Made by a program: the position numbers and the translations under genes. Shown here piece by piece: positions 50,901 to 62,800 of a stretch of 64,000 nt of DNA. The notes under the pieces are model-generated. The model was given only the letters and a program-made list of their open reading frames with translations. It did not search any database and was not told the origin of the DNA. Numbering within the stretch: the first letter of the stretch is position 1; every line of letters begins with the position of its first letter. Source of the stretch: Xestospongia muta (Eukaryota; Porifera; Demospongiae; Haplosclerida; Petrosiidae); NCBI GenBank assembly GCA_963693285.1, contig OY848917.1:15004192-15068191 (forward strand), read 5' to 3'.

Positions 50901-53900
50901 AGACTTTAAAAAATTACAGTTAACTATTATTTGCATATAAATTAACATTTATAGAGTGTTTTGGTAACAGAGTTATTCAAAATAATTTCTAAATTAGAAT
51001 TACAAATGTTTAGGGAATTACAATAACAGGATCAATAAATTAAATACTTTTACAAGCCTCATTGACTATAATGATTGGCAGTACACCAGTAATAGCAAGT
51101 GTGGTTAGTATCCATCCATCCATCCATCCATCCATACATACATACATATATACATATATACATACATACATACATCAGATATTTATATATATATAATCCA
51201 GCCTCACTTTTTGCTAACTACAATATGGTATTTACCAATATTAAGTTATTAGGCAGTACTAAAATAAGGGACCAACCTGTATTGAGTATGTTTCACTTTC
51301 AAAATGATGTAAATGGGAAGTATCAATAAAGATCATCCCTTGAATGGCTTCTTTCATTTCCTCTTCAGTACATTCACATCCACATTTAGTTCCTAAACAA
51401 GTAATATATTAATAAATTAAATAATATAATTATATTAATACTAACGTGAATCACATGAACAGTTACGCCACCATCTGTAATCATATATACCTGGCAATAT
51501 CCAAACATGATTGTGAGTAGTTAGTCCTAGTTTATAAGCCTAAATAAAGAGTAAATATACTATATCATTATGTATATTATAACAGTGTAATTAAATTTAT
51601 AATATATGAGTATAGGAAAACACTTGTAATTAAAAATAGATTGACAATATACTTTTAATTTCAAAAGGGAATGATTTTAGAATTTTCTGTTTTAACATTA
51701 CTTAGATAAAAGTGTATCTAATATTTTTATTATTGTTGTAAAACGTTTGAAGTTGAGGAATAAAATTAAACTGCACATATTTTGTCATGCTAACCATAAT
51801 GTATGACATTACTGCATGCTAAGCTATTTCAGCCATGGTGCTAGTCGTTTAAATGGGGTAAGGCATTTATTTGGGATAGGCGTTTCTACGAGGAAATACG
51901 GTAGTACATACATACATGTGGTTCAAAACAGTGTTATCATCCTGGCACAATTTGTATGCATATAATATGCCAGTATGATAATCAAAATGTTAGCATATAT
52001 ACATTTTAAACTGATGTGACAAAAACACTTCATAGTCAAAAATGGTACAAACTATTATGGATGCCCTGTCTAAAAGCTCAGTACTGATTTATTTGTGATA
52101 GGAGGAGGGGTTAAAATAATTATTAATAAATATTTTCTTTCGTAAATTTGAGAATTTTTATTTCACTTTGTAAAATTTTCCAAAGTGAAACAGATTTGCA
52201 ATTTGAAAAGGACAAATCAATACATACATGTAACAAATAACTGATATACCTTAAATGTACAATAACACAAAGAGATTTACACAGGTGATCAGATATACTA
52301 ACATAAATTACCAGTACTATCTAAACAGTTTAAATAGTAATAATAAAATTCTCATAACTTAAAAAGATACAATAACACTTCAATTGAGTATAGTGATACA
52401 TGCTTCATTCAATAAATACTCCTACCTTTAACAGGAATGCATTATCAGGCATTATCAAGCTGTATCAACCACAATAGGTTATATCATGCTATATCAAGTT
52501 ACATCAATCCCATCAGACTACACAAGTCTATTTCAGACCATATCAGACAACATAATGTGATATCATCAATGATGTAAGCAAATTGACTGACCAAGCGTCC
52601 ATTCAAATATAGATTACATACAAGTAACAGTATAGATCATACTTGTGTTTTTATTAAAAATGACAAAAAAGTAAGTGCAAGCCTGTAACAATACTGATAA
52701 AAGTAACTGACTATCCATTAAAAATTACTGTGAAAACTTCAAAAACAACTGGTTATGAAGTATAATAAAGACTACTTTTATGTAAAGTATTGTGAACTAC
52801 ATATAAAATTGCAATCCCACAAGTCACAAAACGAATTCACAATGTAAAGCCATAACAATTAACATGCAAGCTGAAAAGCAGCCATATGTTATACACAACA
52901 ATATAATCCAGGGATTGTGGGTCTAGCCTAGTTCAATAATATATATCTCTGATGCTCAAATTACACAGTTCATTACTGACCATAGCCAGATTCATTGAAC
53001 TAGAGACAGAAAGCAAATTTGAATCTTTGGAAAAGATATCAGGTACACTGAGCTATATATTACATAGTGTTTCACAATGCTATTACAAACAATAATTGAT
53101 AAAGATAATGTTAAGAATTAGGCATTCAATTCTAGCTGGCAAACCGTAACCACATGATCATCTTTTTTGTATATAAATAGAGGTCATCATAGCCTCGTAG
53201 GTTGAGAATAAACTCACTTATAGTAGGACAAGTTTTAAGCTTGCCAAAGATAAGACAGTAAATATTAGGAAATTTTGTCAGGTTTTGTTTTGGTGATTTA
53301 CAAATTTTAGCAACTGGGTTTAATCCTTACAAATAGTGGCCGTGTAAATATAAATTAGTATTGTCAAATTATAATGATTAATCTAATTTAAAAATTCAAA
53401 GTATAATTTTGGAAGCAATTTTCAAAACTATTCCTATCTAAATTTACACACTAGACATTAATTATAATTCTGTTTCATAGTGTTTTAACATATTCTGATC
53501 AATTATTAACAGGGAAATCATGCTTTTATGTGCATAGCATAACAACAGCATAGCAGACAGACCAGACAGAACTTAATTGAATTCACTATGACATTGCACA
53601 CTCTAAAGGCGAATAGTTTACATAAGACTTCCTGTTATTTTGTATGAAGCATATAAAGTATTATGTACTTGACTAATATAAAACACTACATATATATATA
53701 TAGATCAACAGTCCATGACCATCTTTAATTACACATGCAAGAAACATAACCAGTATGAATAATGTCTAATTTATTACACGTTATTTTCATTATATGTGTA
53801 TGAAAATAGAATAACTAAAAGTAAAGACAAGAATAAGAAAGGACCTCTATAACTTACCTTACAAATAATCTTTCGACTAACATTACTATTGAAGAATGCC

Positions 53901-56268
53901 ATAAAAATACGATAGTCATCATTCTACAATGAAAAAGTTAAACAAGGTGAAAACTTAGACTATTATGAATCAGATTGTATTACCAATTATGTGATCTATA
54001 ACATGCTTTGTTACAAGATGAGGATCTGGACATTCATAAATATGCATTGTTAGGGTATACAAGTAATGGTTAAATGAACAATGCTATATGTCATAGTAGT
54101 TTCACTTAAAACTTGTATTTCCAATTGAAAGTATTATCAAGTAAGTAAGTATAATGATTTTGGGTGATAATTAGGATAAATTATACAAGTGTTGTTTATA
54201 AAGAAGCTTAATTTCACAAAGTATGAGTGGAATTTACCATTTCTGGAAAAACACAAGTTCACTTAACCCATATATATAAAAGTACTTATTGTTTTGACAA
54301 AAGACAGCCTCGTATGGTGAAAGACTCCATCAAACTATTATTATTGTGTATAATCCCATAACAATGGTCACTTTTTGCTTAGACAAAAGACCTTGTCTTG
54401 TCTTCCCTTAGCTTCAATAGCTTCAAAGTTCTAAGCTTTGATCTATTATCTCTACAGAATATAGCTAATGAATATAGTCTGTTTCATGGAACCCATGCTT
54501 TTGTGTTTATGGTAACAATCAATCATATTTGCAATTTCATTGCCGGCAATGAAAATTGTGTAATGAAATTTAACTGGTCAATCACAACGAAATTATAATA
54601 TATGTTTTTTTAATGTACATCACCTTATAACTTTGGAGCAAAGCAGTAGGATCATCATGAAAAGTACTGGGAAATAAGATATTTAGTGATGAGTTCCTCA
54701 TTGCTTGTTTCATAAATGCCTCAGCAGACTAAATAAAGATGTGTTATGACATTATTATCATCATACTGTAATTCCCTTGATAATATAACGACAAATAACA
54801 ATGATGACCAATTAATTAATTTCTTAATAATTTACACGTTATGTATTGATGTAAGAGAAAATATATCTATATATGAGTTATTGTATAGGACCATAAAAAA
54901 TATTGTTAGTATTGAGGTACATGTATCTTCAAGATCAAAAGTTAATAATACACTAAGTTTTAATTGGATACCAGAACAAAACTCATAAATGAAAATGGTG
55001 TCTTGACCGTCTACAATTCAAAATATTTGGTAACGTTATATATTCTTACCTTTGAGTTTTGAAGGTCATCTGTAGCAATAACTGCTACTCTTCTCCAATT
55101 AAAGTCACTTAATAGTTTTAATCGTGCCATATTAATAGAACTTGGTTTAGTACTTGTAGCAAAGAAATACGGATATTTGTCATGATCTTCTAACAATGAG
55201 TCTGAGGCTGAATAGGACACCTAAAGAATAAAAAATTGGGATGTTATCACAACTGAGGATGATACAAGCAAATGAATCTTAAAACAAAAAAACTGATGAA
55301 ATGTAAACACGTGCTTTATGTATAAAGGCTAATAAAAGTTTGTTTAAACATTTATAAATACTTCCTGAAAATAAAATTTATTGATCCAGTGGTAATTAAT
55401 GGGATTTACAATTATAAGATATCAATATGGCTGTCATATTACTACTTTACAATATTTCCACACAGTGACAGTACTATGCAAGTCCAACACTCCTCTCTCA
55501 CTTACTTACTATTAATAAAGCACTATTAAAATTAGCGTACACAAGTATGCTAATTTTAATAGTGTCTTAAAGTAAACAGTGCCTCTACTTAATTGAGAGG
55601 TTCTGTTGTGCTTTAATATCAACTTACTGATAATTTCTTTAAAGTTATAGCTGAGATATAACTAAAGATTTCAGACACATAGATATCAAAAGGGCCGATT
55701 ATTCCGTGCAAATGTAATGAAGGAATAGTGTTCCGGTGAAAGTAAGGAAGACCAATAGTACGTGGAAGATCAACCTACCATAAAATAAAATCAGCTTTTT
55801 TAAAAACAAAATGAAACATAATTAGAACATCTAAAAGAATGCTACTTGTCAAGTATTGTTTAAGAGTTTACATTTTTAGTTCATTTATCAGTACTCAAAT
55901 TCAAATTATTGCAATCATATTTTAACTACAGAACTTACTCTATCTTCTTCAAATGAAATAGGTGCAAAGCAATATTTACTAAACAAAGGAAGATCAACTC
56001 TCCCTAATAGATCAGAAAATGCCTGTACTAAAGCAACACGTATATAAGCATCACAATCTCTTGGTGATATATAGTTGTAAACTGAACAAGGTGAATATCC
56101 CAACGTACTAACTGTCAGTGTTCTAGGACAGGGACAAGAAGATAAGGGAAATGAAGTATCAGTAAATGGTTGTTGTCCTGAATAATCCACTCCACTAATG
56201 TTGGAAGTTGTCGTCAGAGACAGGTTGATCTGGATAAAGGCAAATAGAGTTAGTAGACGATAATTCAT
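43380..56268 (-). CDS. GABA-B-like class C GPCR, copy C, with an in-frame stop in exon 9
   Basis: Exons: 56268-55939, 55774-55628, 55220-55050, 54728-54624, 53923-53858, 51539-51446, 51392-51277, 50514-50200, 49428-49368, 49240-49040, 48974-48803, 48389-48236, 47679-47572, 47288-47151, 47044-46712, 46416-46297, 43484-43380. The 17-exon plan and phases match A and B. Exon 9 reads G-F-Y-T then TAA (49416-49414), where A and B continue. The stop is associated with a 6-9 bp length difference, and no alternative acceptor that I can see restores frame. The predicted product is therefore about 452 residues: a signal peptide plus the Venus-flytrap module without membrane helices. Downstream exons (TM1 in exon 11 through the coiled-coil tail in exon 16) remain open with good splice sites. 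The last exon lies 2.8 kb beyond exon 16 and was placed by homology, so it is less certain. This may be a recent pseudogene, an allele, or a gene for a secreted binding domain. Confidence 0.8.
43601..43860. repeat. 30-bp minisatellite, about 8.7 units
   Basis: The unit is ATGYGTTAGACATTGTGCTC followed by TAAAACACCA, with a few point differences between units and a partial last unit. The paralogous sequence near 31225-31255 has just one related unit. Since 30 is divisible by 3, a repetitive ten-residue minus-strand frame is open; I do not regard it as a gene. Confidence 0.95.
45210..45688. mobile_element. Tigger/pogo-type DNA transposon, internally deleted
   Basis: The element (45212-45686, 475 bp) is flanked by TA on both sides, the target site of the Tc1/mariner-pogo superfamily. 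The terminal inverted repeats read CAGTAGAACGTTGCTTATCC at the left and, on the other strand, CAGTAGAATGTCACTTATCC at the right. It lies in the last intron of receptor C in the plus orientation. The catalytic DDE part of the transposase is gone, while the 5' part remains (see 45332). Confidence 0.9.
45332..45625 (+). CDS. Truncated Tigger/CENP-B-like transposase, DNA-binding domain only
   Basis: 97 residues from ATG to TGA. After MASEIASRKRKQLVLSIHDK comes a helix-turn-helix of the pipsqueak/CENPB-N type (KLKICEFAKKGRALQSIANE, then ISKSTVHDIVKN), which in full-length elements binds the terminal repeats. The frame then enters unrelated, hydrophobic sequence and stops. There is no CENP-B-type second helix-turn-helix and no DDE domain. 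It is a remnant, but the domain itself has no stop or frameshift, so a short DNA-binding peptide is possible. Confidence 0.75.
   Translation: MASEIASRKRKQLVLSIHDKLKICEFAKKGRALQSIANEYEISKSTVHDIVKNDKRGIKDRNIFMITLPNCDLKNVQLYNNVCYMFFMYVVISTLII
47449..47562. repeat. CTAT/CATC repeats and a long AT microsatellite
   Basis: CTAT and CATC tetranucleotides (47449-47505) precede an AT run of about 45 bp at 47517-47562 that reaches to within 10 bp of the receptor C exon 13 donor. Confidence 0.9.
47945..47976. repeat. AT microsatellite in intron of receptor C
   Basis: An uninterrupted AT run between exons 12 and 13. Confidence 0.9.
51110..51175. repeat. CATC/CATA tetranucleotide repeat
   Basis: CATC units change to CATA units, in the intron between exons 7 and 8 of receptor C. 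A plus-strand frame running through it is an artefact of the repeat. Confidence 0.9.
51540..53857. other. Long intron between exons 5 and 6 of receptor C
   Basis: This 2.3-kb intron is longer than those of A and B at this position. A remnant near 51850-51905 (GCGTTTCTACGAGGAAATAC) looks like an element edge, and a stretch at 52430-52560 is full of irregularly spaced ATATCA/TATCAA motifs. I see no exon. Confidence 0.5.
55521..55564. repeat. Perfect 16-bp inverted repeat, 12-nt loop
   Basis: CACTATTAAAATTAGC at 55521-55536 pairs exactly with GCTAATTTTAATAGTG at 55549-55564. It lies in the intron between exons 2 and 3 of receptor C. Confidence 0.92.
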
Positions 56269-56520
56269 GGTTCATTTGCTTCTCTATTTGGATCAGTCTA
56301 GAAATGACGTCGTGGACCGTAGGAAAAAGTTACTTCCCGTCCCTAATGTGGTGCTACATAGGTTATGAAATGGGCTTGAGTGATAAAGCAGGAAATGAAA
56401 CACTTTATAGTAATAATTACATACGTGACAATAAAGTTAACACGCGTCTAATTTAAACAACACATACATGTCATTGACGTCATAACCGTTGTGAGCTCTA
56501 ATGATACAAGTTAAATATAA
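56269..56520 (-). promoter_or_regulatory. Candidate promoter of receptor C with two CRE-like sites
   Basis: A perfect palindromic TGACGTCA lies at 56475-56482 and a TGACGTCG at 56305-56312, both upstream of the receptor C ATG (56268). These match the cAMP response element bound by CREB/ATF proteins. The stretch is also richer in CpG than the surroundings. Binding is inferred from sequence alone. Confidence 0.45.
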
Positions 56521-56900
56521 ATAACACGTCTATGATTGAAACTGTCAAATTGAGTTACTTTGTTGAAAAAGGACAAGAGCTAATAGTAAATAGTACAATT
56601 ATCATTAGATATAACATGACAAGAATAAGAATCAAGAGATTATAAAGTAGTAATCCATTGATTCTAAACAAAAAAATGGCATTCGACAGAGTAATTATGG
56701 GTGCTTCTTGGTGTAACTTGACTGATGATGTAACAACATGTCCTATGATGACATCACTATGTGTCATAGAGTTAATAATGTTAAGTTTGGTTTAGGATTC
56801 ATTCTTGTGAGTGTTGATAGTAATAATTTTAAAGAATAGTTGTTGATGCAGAATAAATCAAAAAGTAAACAAAATCAATGTGCAAAACTAAGTCCACACT
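56521..56900. other. Short intergenic gap between the Roc gene 3' end and the receptor C promoter
   Basis: AT-rich sequence with no exon that I can support. A minus-strand frame of about 70 codons (56767-56555) is not linked to splice sites. Confidence 0.5.
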
Positions 56901-59858
56901 CTAGTTTATTGTTATGTATATAAAATAGGCTATAACAGCAACAAAAATGGCCCCCAACAGCAGCATAGACCAGCTATAAGCCTTTCCTAGTGAATAAGAA
57001 AGAACACATAGCTCATAAAAATGCACTGAAAAAATCAGAAATACTGTTAGACATAAGTATTAGCATTAATTAAGTCAAAATAATGAAATGTTTAATTTAA
57101 GATACCTAATTTCCTTATTTAACATTATAGCTATATAATTATACCATTCATCTTAGAAGGTTTTTGTTGAACTGGAGAAGGATGATTAAAAGTGGTAATC
57201 ACTTGACCTATAGAGAGACACAGGAGCAAATGCTAAATGAGATTTTTTAAACTTTACCAGGTTGACAAGAAGAGAGATATTCATTCCTGATATCATGTCT
57301 TTTCAGGAAGTAAAATATCTTCTTAACTACTTGTTTGTTTTCTAAAGGTGGATTCTCAACAACAGTGATGATCTCTTTCCAAGACACTTTAGAAGTTCTC
57401 TTATCTATCCAAACTTGAAGGACTTTTGAGAGTTTTCTGGTACAATTATTTGGAGCACCATCTTCAGCACACATGATGTCATTATTAGACACAGCAAGTT
57501 GTACACCAATAATATCCCACTTGTACTTAATGTCATGAAGTAGTGTCATTAGGTGTTGTTTCTTGGGCTCTTTACCTAGTAATGAGAAAATGTGAAAGAT
57601 GATTCAACTAACTCAATGAAAAAATTTTCCATTAACTTGAACATTTCATAACTCACATAATAACTCATCAGAAATTCCTAATGGATGATATGATGATGGC
57701 ACATGGATAGAAGGAAAACTACTGGTGGACAAAAACATACTGGAAGAAGGAATAGTATTGGAAGGAGTGCTGGCAGAGTGAGCTATATTAACAAAAGGAG
57801 GACACATTTCGATGTTATTACTTCAATATTTTGGAAAAGCACAGGTGATATTTTATATGACATATTATGAGTATATTCTATTTTTAACGTCACTTACTTG
57901 TTGTTTCCTGTTTCTGTTCTAATTCATAAGTAGCAATTACCAAACTCATCGGCTCATTTATTCCATTAAAAGTGAGCTTTAGGTCAGTGAGTTCTTTGTT
58001 ATCTTTGAGAAAAACCTTAAAATGTAGGCACGGCAAGGTAGTGTCTGGTTGACATTTATCAATGACCTTCCTAGAAAGCTTAAACAATACAAAATTTAAA
58101 AATTTCACAAATTTAAATAGGACTTTACTTGAAAGGGAGTAATGATTGGTACAATGTCAAAATTCTCATTAGTGGTTGTAACCACAATTATGTCAGGATC
58201 AAAGAAAGGACCTAGGTCTCTCCTTTTCCAGTTTTCAAAATGTTTCTCTGTTCTCACTCTCTAATATAGATAAACAACACGTATACAGTGGTAATGTAGG
58301 GTTGTAGTTCTTTTTTATGACTGCATACCTCATGAAAAGGTCCAAGATCTTTCGTGACCACTACTCGTATTTCCCAACAAAACTTCTTCACCTCCTTGAA
58401 AAAAACTACCATTGCATAACTGCATTGAAATAGAAACCCCTTTATTTTTTTAATGACAATACCAATGAGAGAAAAATCAGGGATTCTCATGACACCAGAA
58501 TTTTCGTAAGGTCTGAACACTTGGTCATAATTAGTTGGTAACAGCTCAAACTTGTAAGGTGGTGGTCCGTTAGCTCTGATAAATGCCAGCTGTTGACTTT
58601 CCTCTTGTGACCTGAGCACAACATTATGTTGGAGATGAAGTTTAATGGGTTTGGAGAATGTTCCTGTTGTTTTAATATTGTAGAAACAGCTAACAAGCTC
58701 AACATCAGGAGGGAGGATGATCTCTGACTCCTCTGGTGAAACTACATTGACCTCAACTTTAACTTCTTGCCTTTCTTGCACTGATGATGGTGGAACGACA
58801 AACTTGACTCCATATTCTGGTTTCTCAAAAACTTGCTCTTCATTGAGGTATTCAATATTCCATTTGGACACATCTTCCAAAACTAAAAAAATGAATAAAG
58901 TAGGAGTAATACATTTTCTATAATACTAAACAATTTTAAATTATACTAAATGGGCACTCAGAGGGAAAGAATAAAGATGAATAATTTCGCTTTTTAATTA
59001 GTTCACACTTTTCCACCTTAACAACATTTTATATAATGTTATTGCAATTCTTGTAAAAAGACTTGATAAAGTCAAGTAGGTACTTATGTAGGTCTAATTT
59101 TAAACTGTTAACAGTTATTTAAGATATCACCAAATGTGGCAGCCATTTTTTCCAGCCCAACACTACACATTAAGCACTACATGCTTAATATTATGATTGT
59201 AAGTATATGATTGAGTTGTGTAAGATGTAAGTTTAACTTACTTTTGTAATCCAGTTGAACTGTTGCTTGACCACTAGTATGAGCACCTGTATTACTTTGT
59301 TGGTCATCATTTTGAGTTGAAGTAGTTTCTCTGTCTTTTAGCTTTTTGTCTTCTACAGTGATGAAATACAAATACTTTATATTTGCTGGAGATAGCTAAC
59401 ACAATTTAATCATAATTTCATGTCATCAGCCTTTAGGTAATCTATAATTAAATTGACTCAGTTCTTTATCATTAATAAAGGCATTATATAGAATCCTACC
59501 TCTTTCACTATGTGAGTGAGGATCACTTCTTTCAGGTATCTTTAAAAATTCACGAATCTTTTGCCCTGTTTGTTGGCTGTTAACAGTGTTGCCCTCCACT
59601 GCTTCTAATAGTACCTCCCATGTAGCTTTTTCAGCATATTGGTCTAACCACTTGTCAATCATTTTAGCCAGATTTACTTCTACTGAATTATTGCTTTCAT
59701 TTAGGCTGTCTAGATCTGCTCGACTGACTTCAAGTGCAACACCTATTATGTACCATCGGTCTTTAATAGGCACCAATATGTCTACAGCATCTTTCTTTGC
59801 AGGAACATTGGAAGTAATCTTGCTAATATCTGTAGTAGAAAACAATTTATGAGGACAA

Positions 59859-59892
<34 letters not shown>

Positions 59893-62800
59893 CTTCAGAA
59901 ATTATCCATAACTTTAAATATCACAAATGATATGATGCAAGAAAAGTTTATATACTAATAATCCAAACACAAACAAAGTAGCAATGATAGTAATATACAT
60001 AACTAGCAATACATGGATACACAAAATACTAGATTATAATATTGATGAGTGCAGCTTTGATATCACTTAGATTCTAACTTTCATAGCACAAAAGAAAATA
60101 AACTTAAAAATTGCTATATTATATATACAAAGCTTCTAACTTATTTTTCATTTCATTTACTTTATGTTGCTTAAGACATCTTATAAACAATCTTGTGCTC
60201 TTTATAGTAGTTTCAAATCTTTGTGCTGTGTTATTATGTAGGAATGATGCTATTACCATTGCCACTACTTTCATTGTACTTTTGTTCTTATTGGATTGAT
60301 ATTAATTAGAACAATTCCTACATCACATCAATTTTTTAAGAAAAAAGCTTTAATGTGTAATCAATCCTGAAATAGCTAAATCAACTGGTAATGTACATTA
60401 AGTACACCTGTCTCTTATTAATAGAAGACAAAACTAATGTTAAGCTAAAACATTTCAAAAAATGTATTTGATTTCTCATGAATGTTGTTAGTATGCTTTA
60501 GAATAAACAGTCAAAGAAAAATATGAGGCCAAATGAATTTACAAGTTTATTAATTTCTACAGTACTCTAAAACATTATGACAACAACAAAATTAATCTGA
60601 AAATTTTAATAAAAAAATATATATTGCATAAATGTAAGGCACACTTGTCTAGTGAACTTTAGTTTATATTGATAAAAAATTTGGGAGACAGAGAGTTATA
60701 TAAAGTACGTTATCTCACTACTAAACTGTTATGTGAAGCTGGTTAATAATTTACCTAGGGTAAGTGTGTCATCTAACATTTTAGACACATGCACATAAGA
60801 ATTAAAAGTAGTTGTGACACAATAGCATAGACACAATAGCATAGAAGGTCAAAGTGCTAACAAAGATCTCAAACTTGAAAGAGTAACATCACAACACTGT
60901 ATCCAAATATAGTGCTGACATCAGCAGATACTGGGCTGTGACATCACTTTGAGTTTCAGTGGTATCAACCCACTAATATATGTTATAGCCTAACCTACAT
61001 CATACTATTAGCTCATATGGTATATTGTGACATAAATAACCATCAAGTCTTTGTCTCTCATGCTTGTTTTATATCACAGTTCAGGTACAACCAATACTTA
61101 AGAGCCACAAGCATTATAATAATATGTTATAGTCCAACCTGAATCATACAATATGCTTATATGGTATGTTGTGACATAAATAACCCTAGAGCCAGAGGGT
61201 TCTCAGACTCATTTTATATCACAGTTGAGTTATAACCAATATTTAAGAGCCACTAATACTATACACTAACCTTTAAAGAGGAGTTGCTCAGATATAGTTT
61301 CAATGACATCTTCACTTAATGGAGGATCTGCAAGATCCTATGACAGAATGAAGTATGAATATGATGTAAGTATTATCCTATGCAGAATGTGTTATAAACA
61401 CAATACACAAGAAATTGACAATAGATTATTCAAACTAACTTATACTTACCAAAGGGTTACGTCCAGCAAATACACTAAGTTGACTGCAACGTTTCTTTAC
61501 TGACTTCTGACTTGATAATAATGGTGATGATGAGAAATAAGAACACCTATTCACTATGTGTTGAAGGTGGTCCTCTTCAAGTGATGATTTAGCACTGAAA
61601 AGTGCTTTTGTGACTGAGGGAGCAATGCAAAGAAAAGGGTCATGAGCTCCAACAATTTCTTCAACACCAACCGGCTCAGGGTCATTGTCATTGTCATCTG
61701 TAACATTACCTTTTGTAAGCACTGATCGAGCAACATCTTTTATATTGTAAAGTGTGCGTTTATCCATGAGAAGACTACGAGCATTTCCTATATCACTAGG
61801 AGCAATGAGGTACTCCTCACAATCAAATGAGTGTGTCTGACTCTTCAATGTTAAAATGATCTTAACAACATCATTGAAAACTTTGCGGCTTTTTTCAACA
61901 TCATTTACTGATGTAACTACTGTAACACAACGATATTGCTCTGTTACTTCGACAATAACTTTGACTTTATCATCATCATTCACCCAATAAATACCGCACT
62001 TCCATACATCACAACGACGAGCTAACTTTAGGACTTGTGGATCAACAGCAATTTTTCCAGGTCTATTACGGCCTGGAGGACAAAAAGTGTAGGAAAGAAT
62101 GAAAAGGAGAAGATGAAGAAATCGTGTTGAGAGGAATTGGTTAGAATCAGGACACCAAAGGCACCATCCCAACCCATTCTCTATTTTAAGATCTGTAGGG
62201 GGCTCAACTTTAATGAGGGATGGAAAAAATAAGAGCTCATCTGATGGCAGAGGAATTGAAGCTGATATATTGGTTTTGAACTTTTGTAGTGTATTAGATT
62301 CTAAAACATGACAGAACTGAAGACTCCTAAGAAACCCAATTAACATATCAGTATTGTGCTTTGGGAAATTTTTTTTGAGAATAGACTTAGGCACAATACC
62401 AGTATTACTAGCAATATTTTGATGGACACGTTCAATTTCCTTAGGAGCAAAAAGGACACCATTGACTTCACTGAGAAGAGTAGCTCTGTCAATAACTATC
62501 CAACTTTCAGCATCATCCTCATTTTTAAGGAATAAGATGAGACCCTTGTCATTTAAAGTGGTTAGGAATTCTAATAAAACTGACCTTTCTGAAGGAAGTG
62601 AAGGGTCATCACGCTTTCTTAATTCGACACATAGCTCTTTCAAGCTAATGGCTATAATATTCTCTTTATTTCGAAGCAATTTCAAGAAGGAAAATTGAAC
62701 GTGGCAGTAGAAACTAATTTTATCAGATCGATCAAGTACAGCTTTGCAGCTATAAGAGAGCATAGTAACAAAGTTGTTGACATTTATTCCTCCAGGACGA

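Larger units (their letters stand above)
59836..61270. other. Largest intron of the Roc gene
   Basis: 1.4 kb without a supported exon. It holds the GT microsatellite, a 13-bp direct duplication (CACAATAGCATAG) near 60820, and a 144-bp tandem duplication at about 60978-61262. Confidence 0.6.

Noticed and set aside
51099..51329. Plus-strand frame rich in His/Tyr/Ile
   Set aside because: Produced by the CATC/CATA tetranucleotide repeat, then running antisense into receptor C exon 7.
52430..52560. Cluster of ATATCA-like motifs that looked like a tandem repeat
   Set aside because: Spacing is irregular and no consensus unit could be aligned.
59586..59852. Plus-strand frame of 88 codons
   Set aside because: Antisense of the first Death-domain exon of the Roc gene.
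62462..62698. Plus-strand frame of 78 codons
   Set aside because: Antisense of the COR-region exon.
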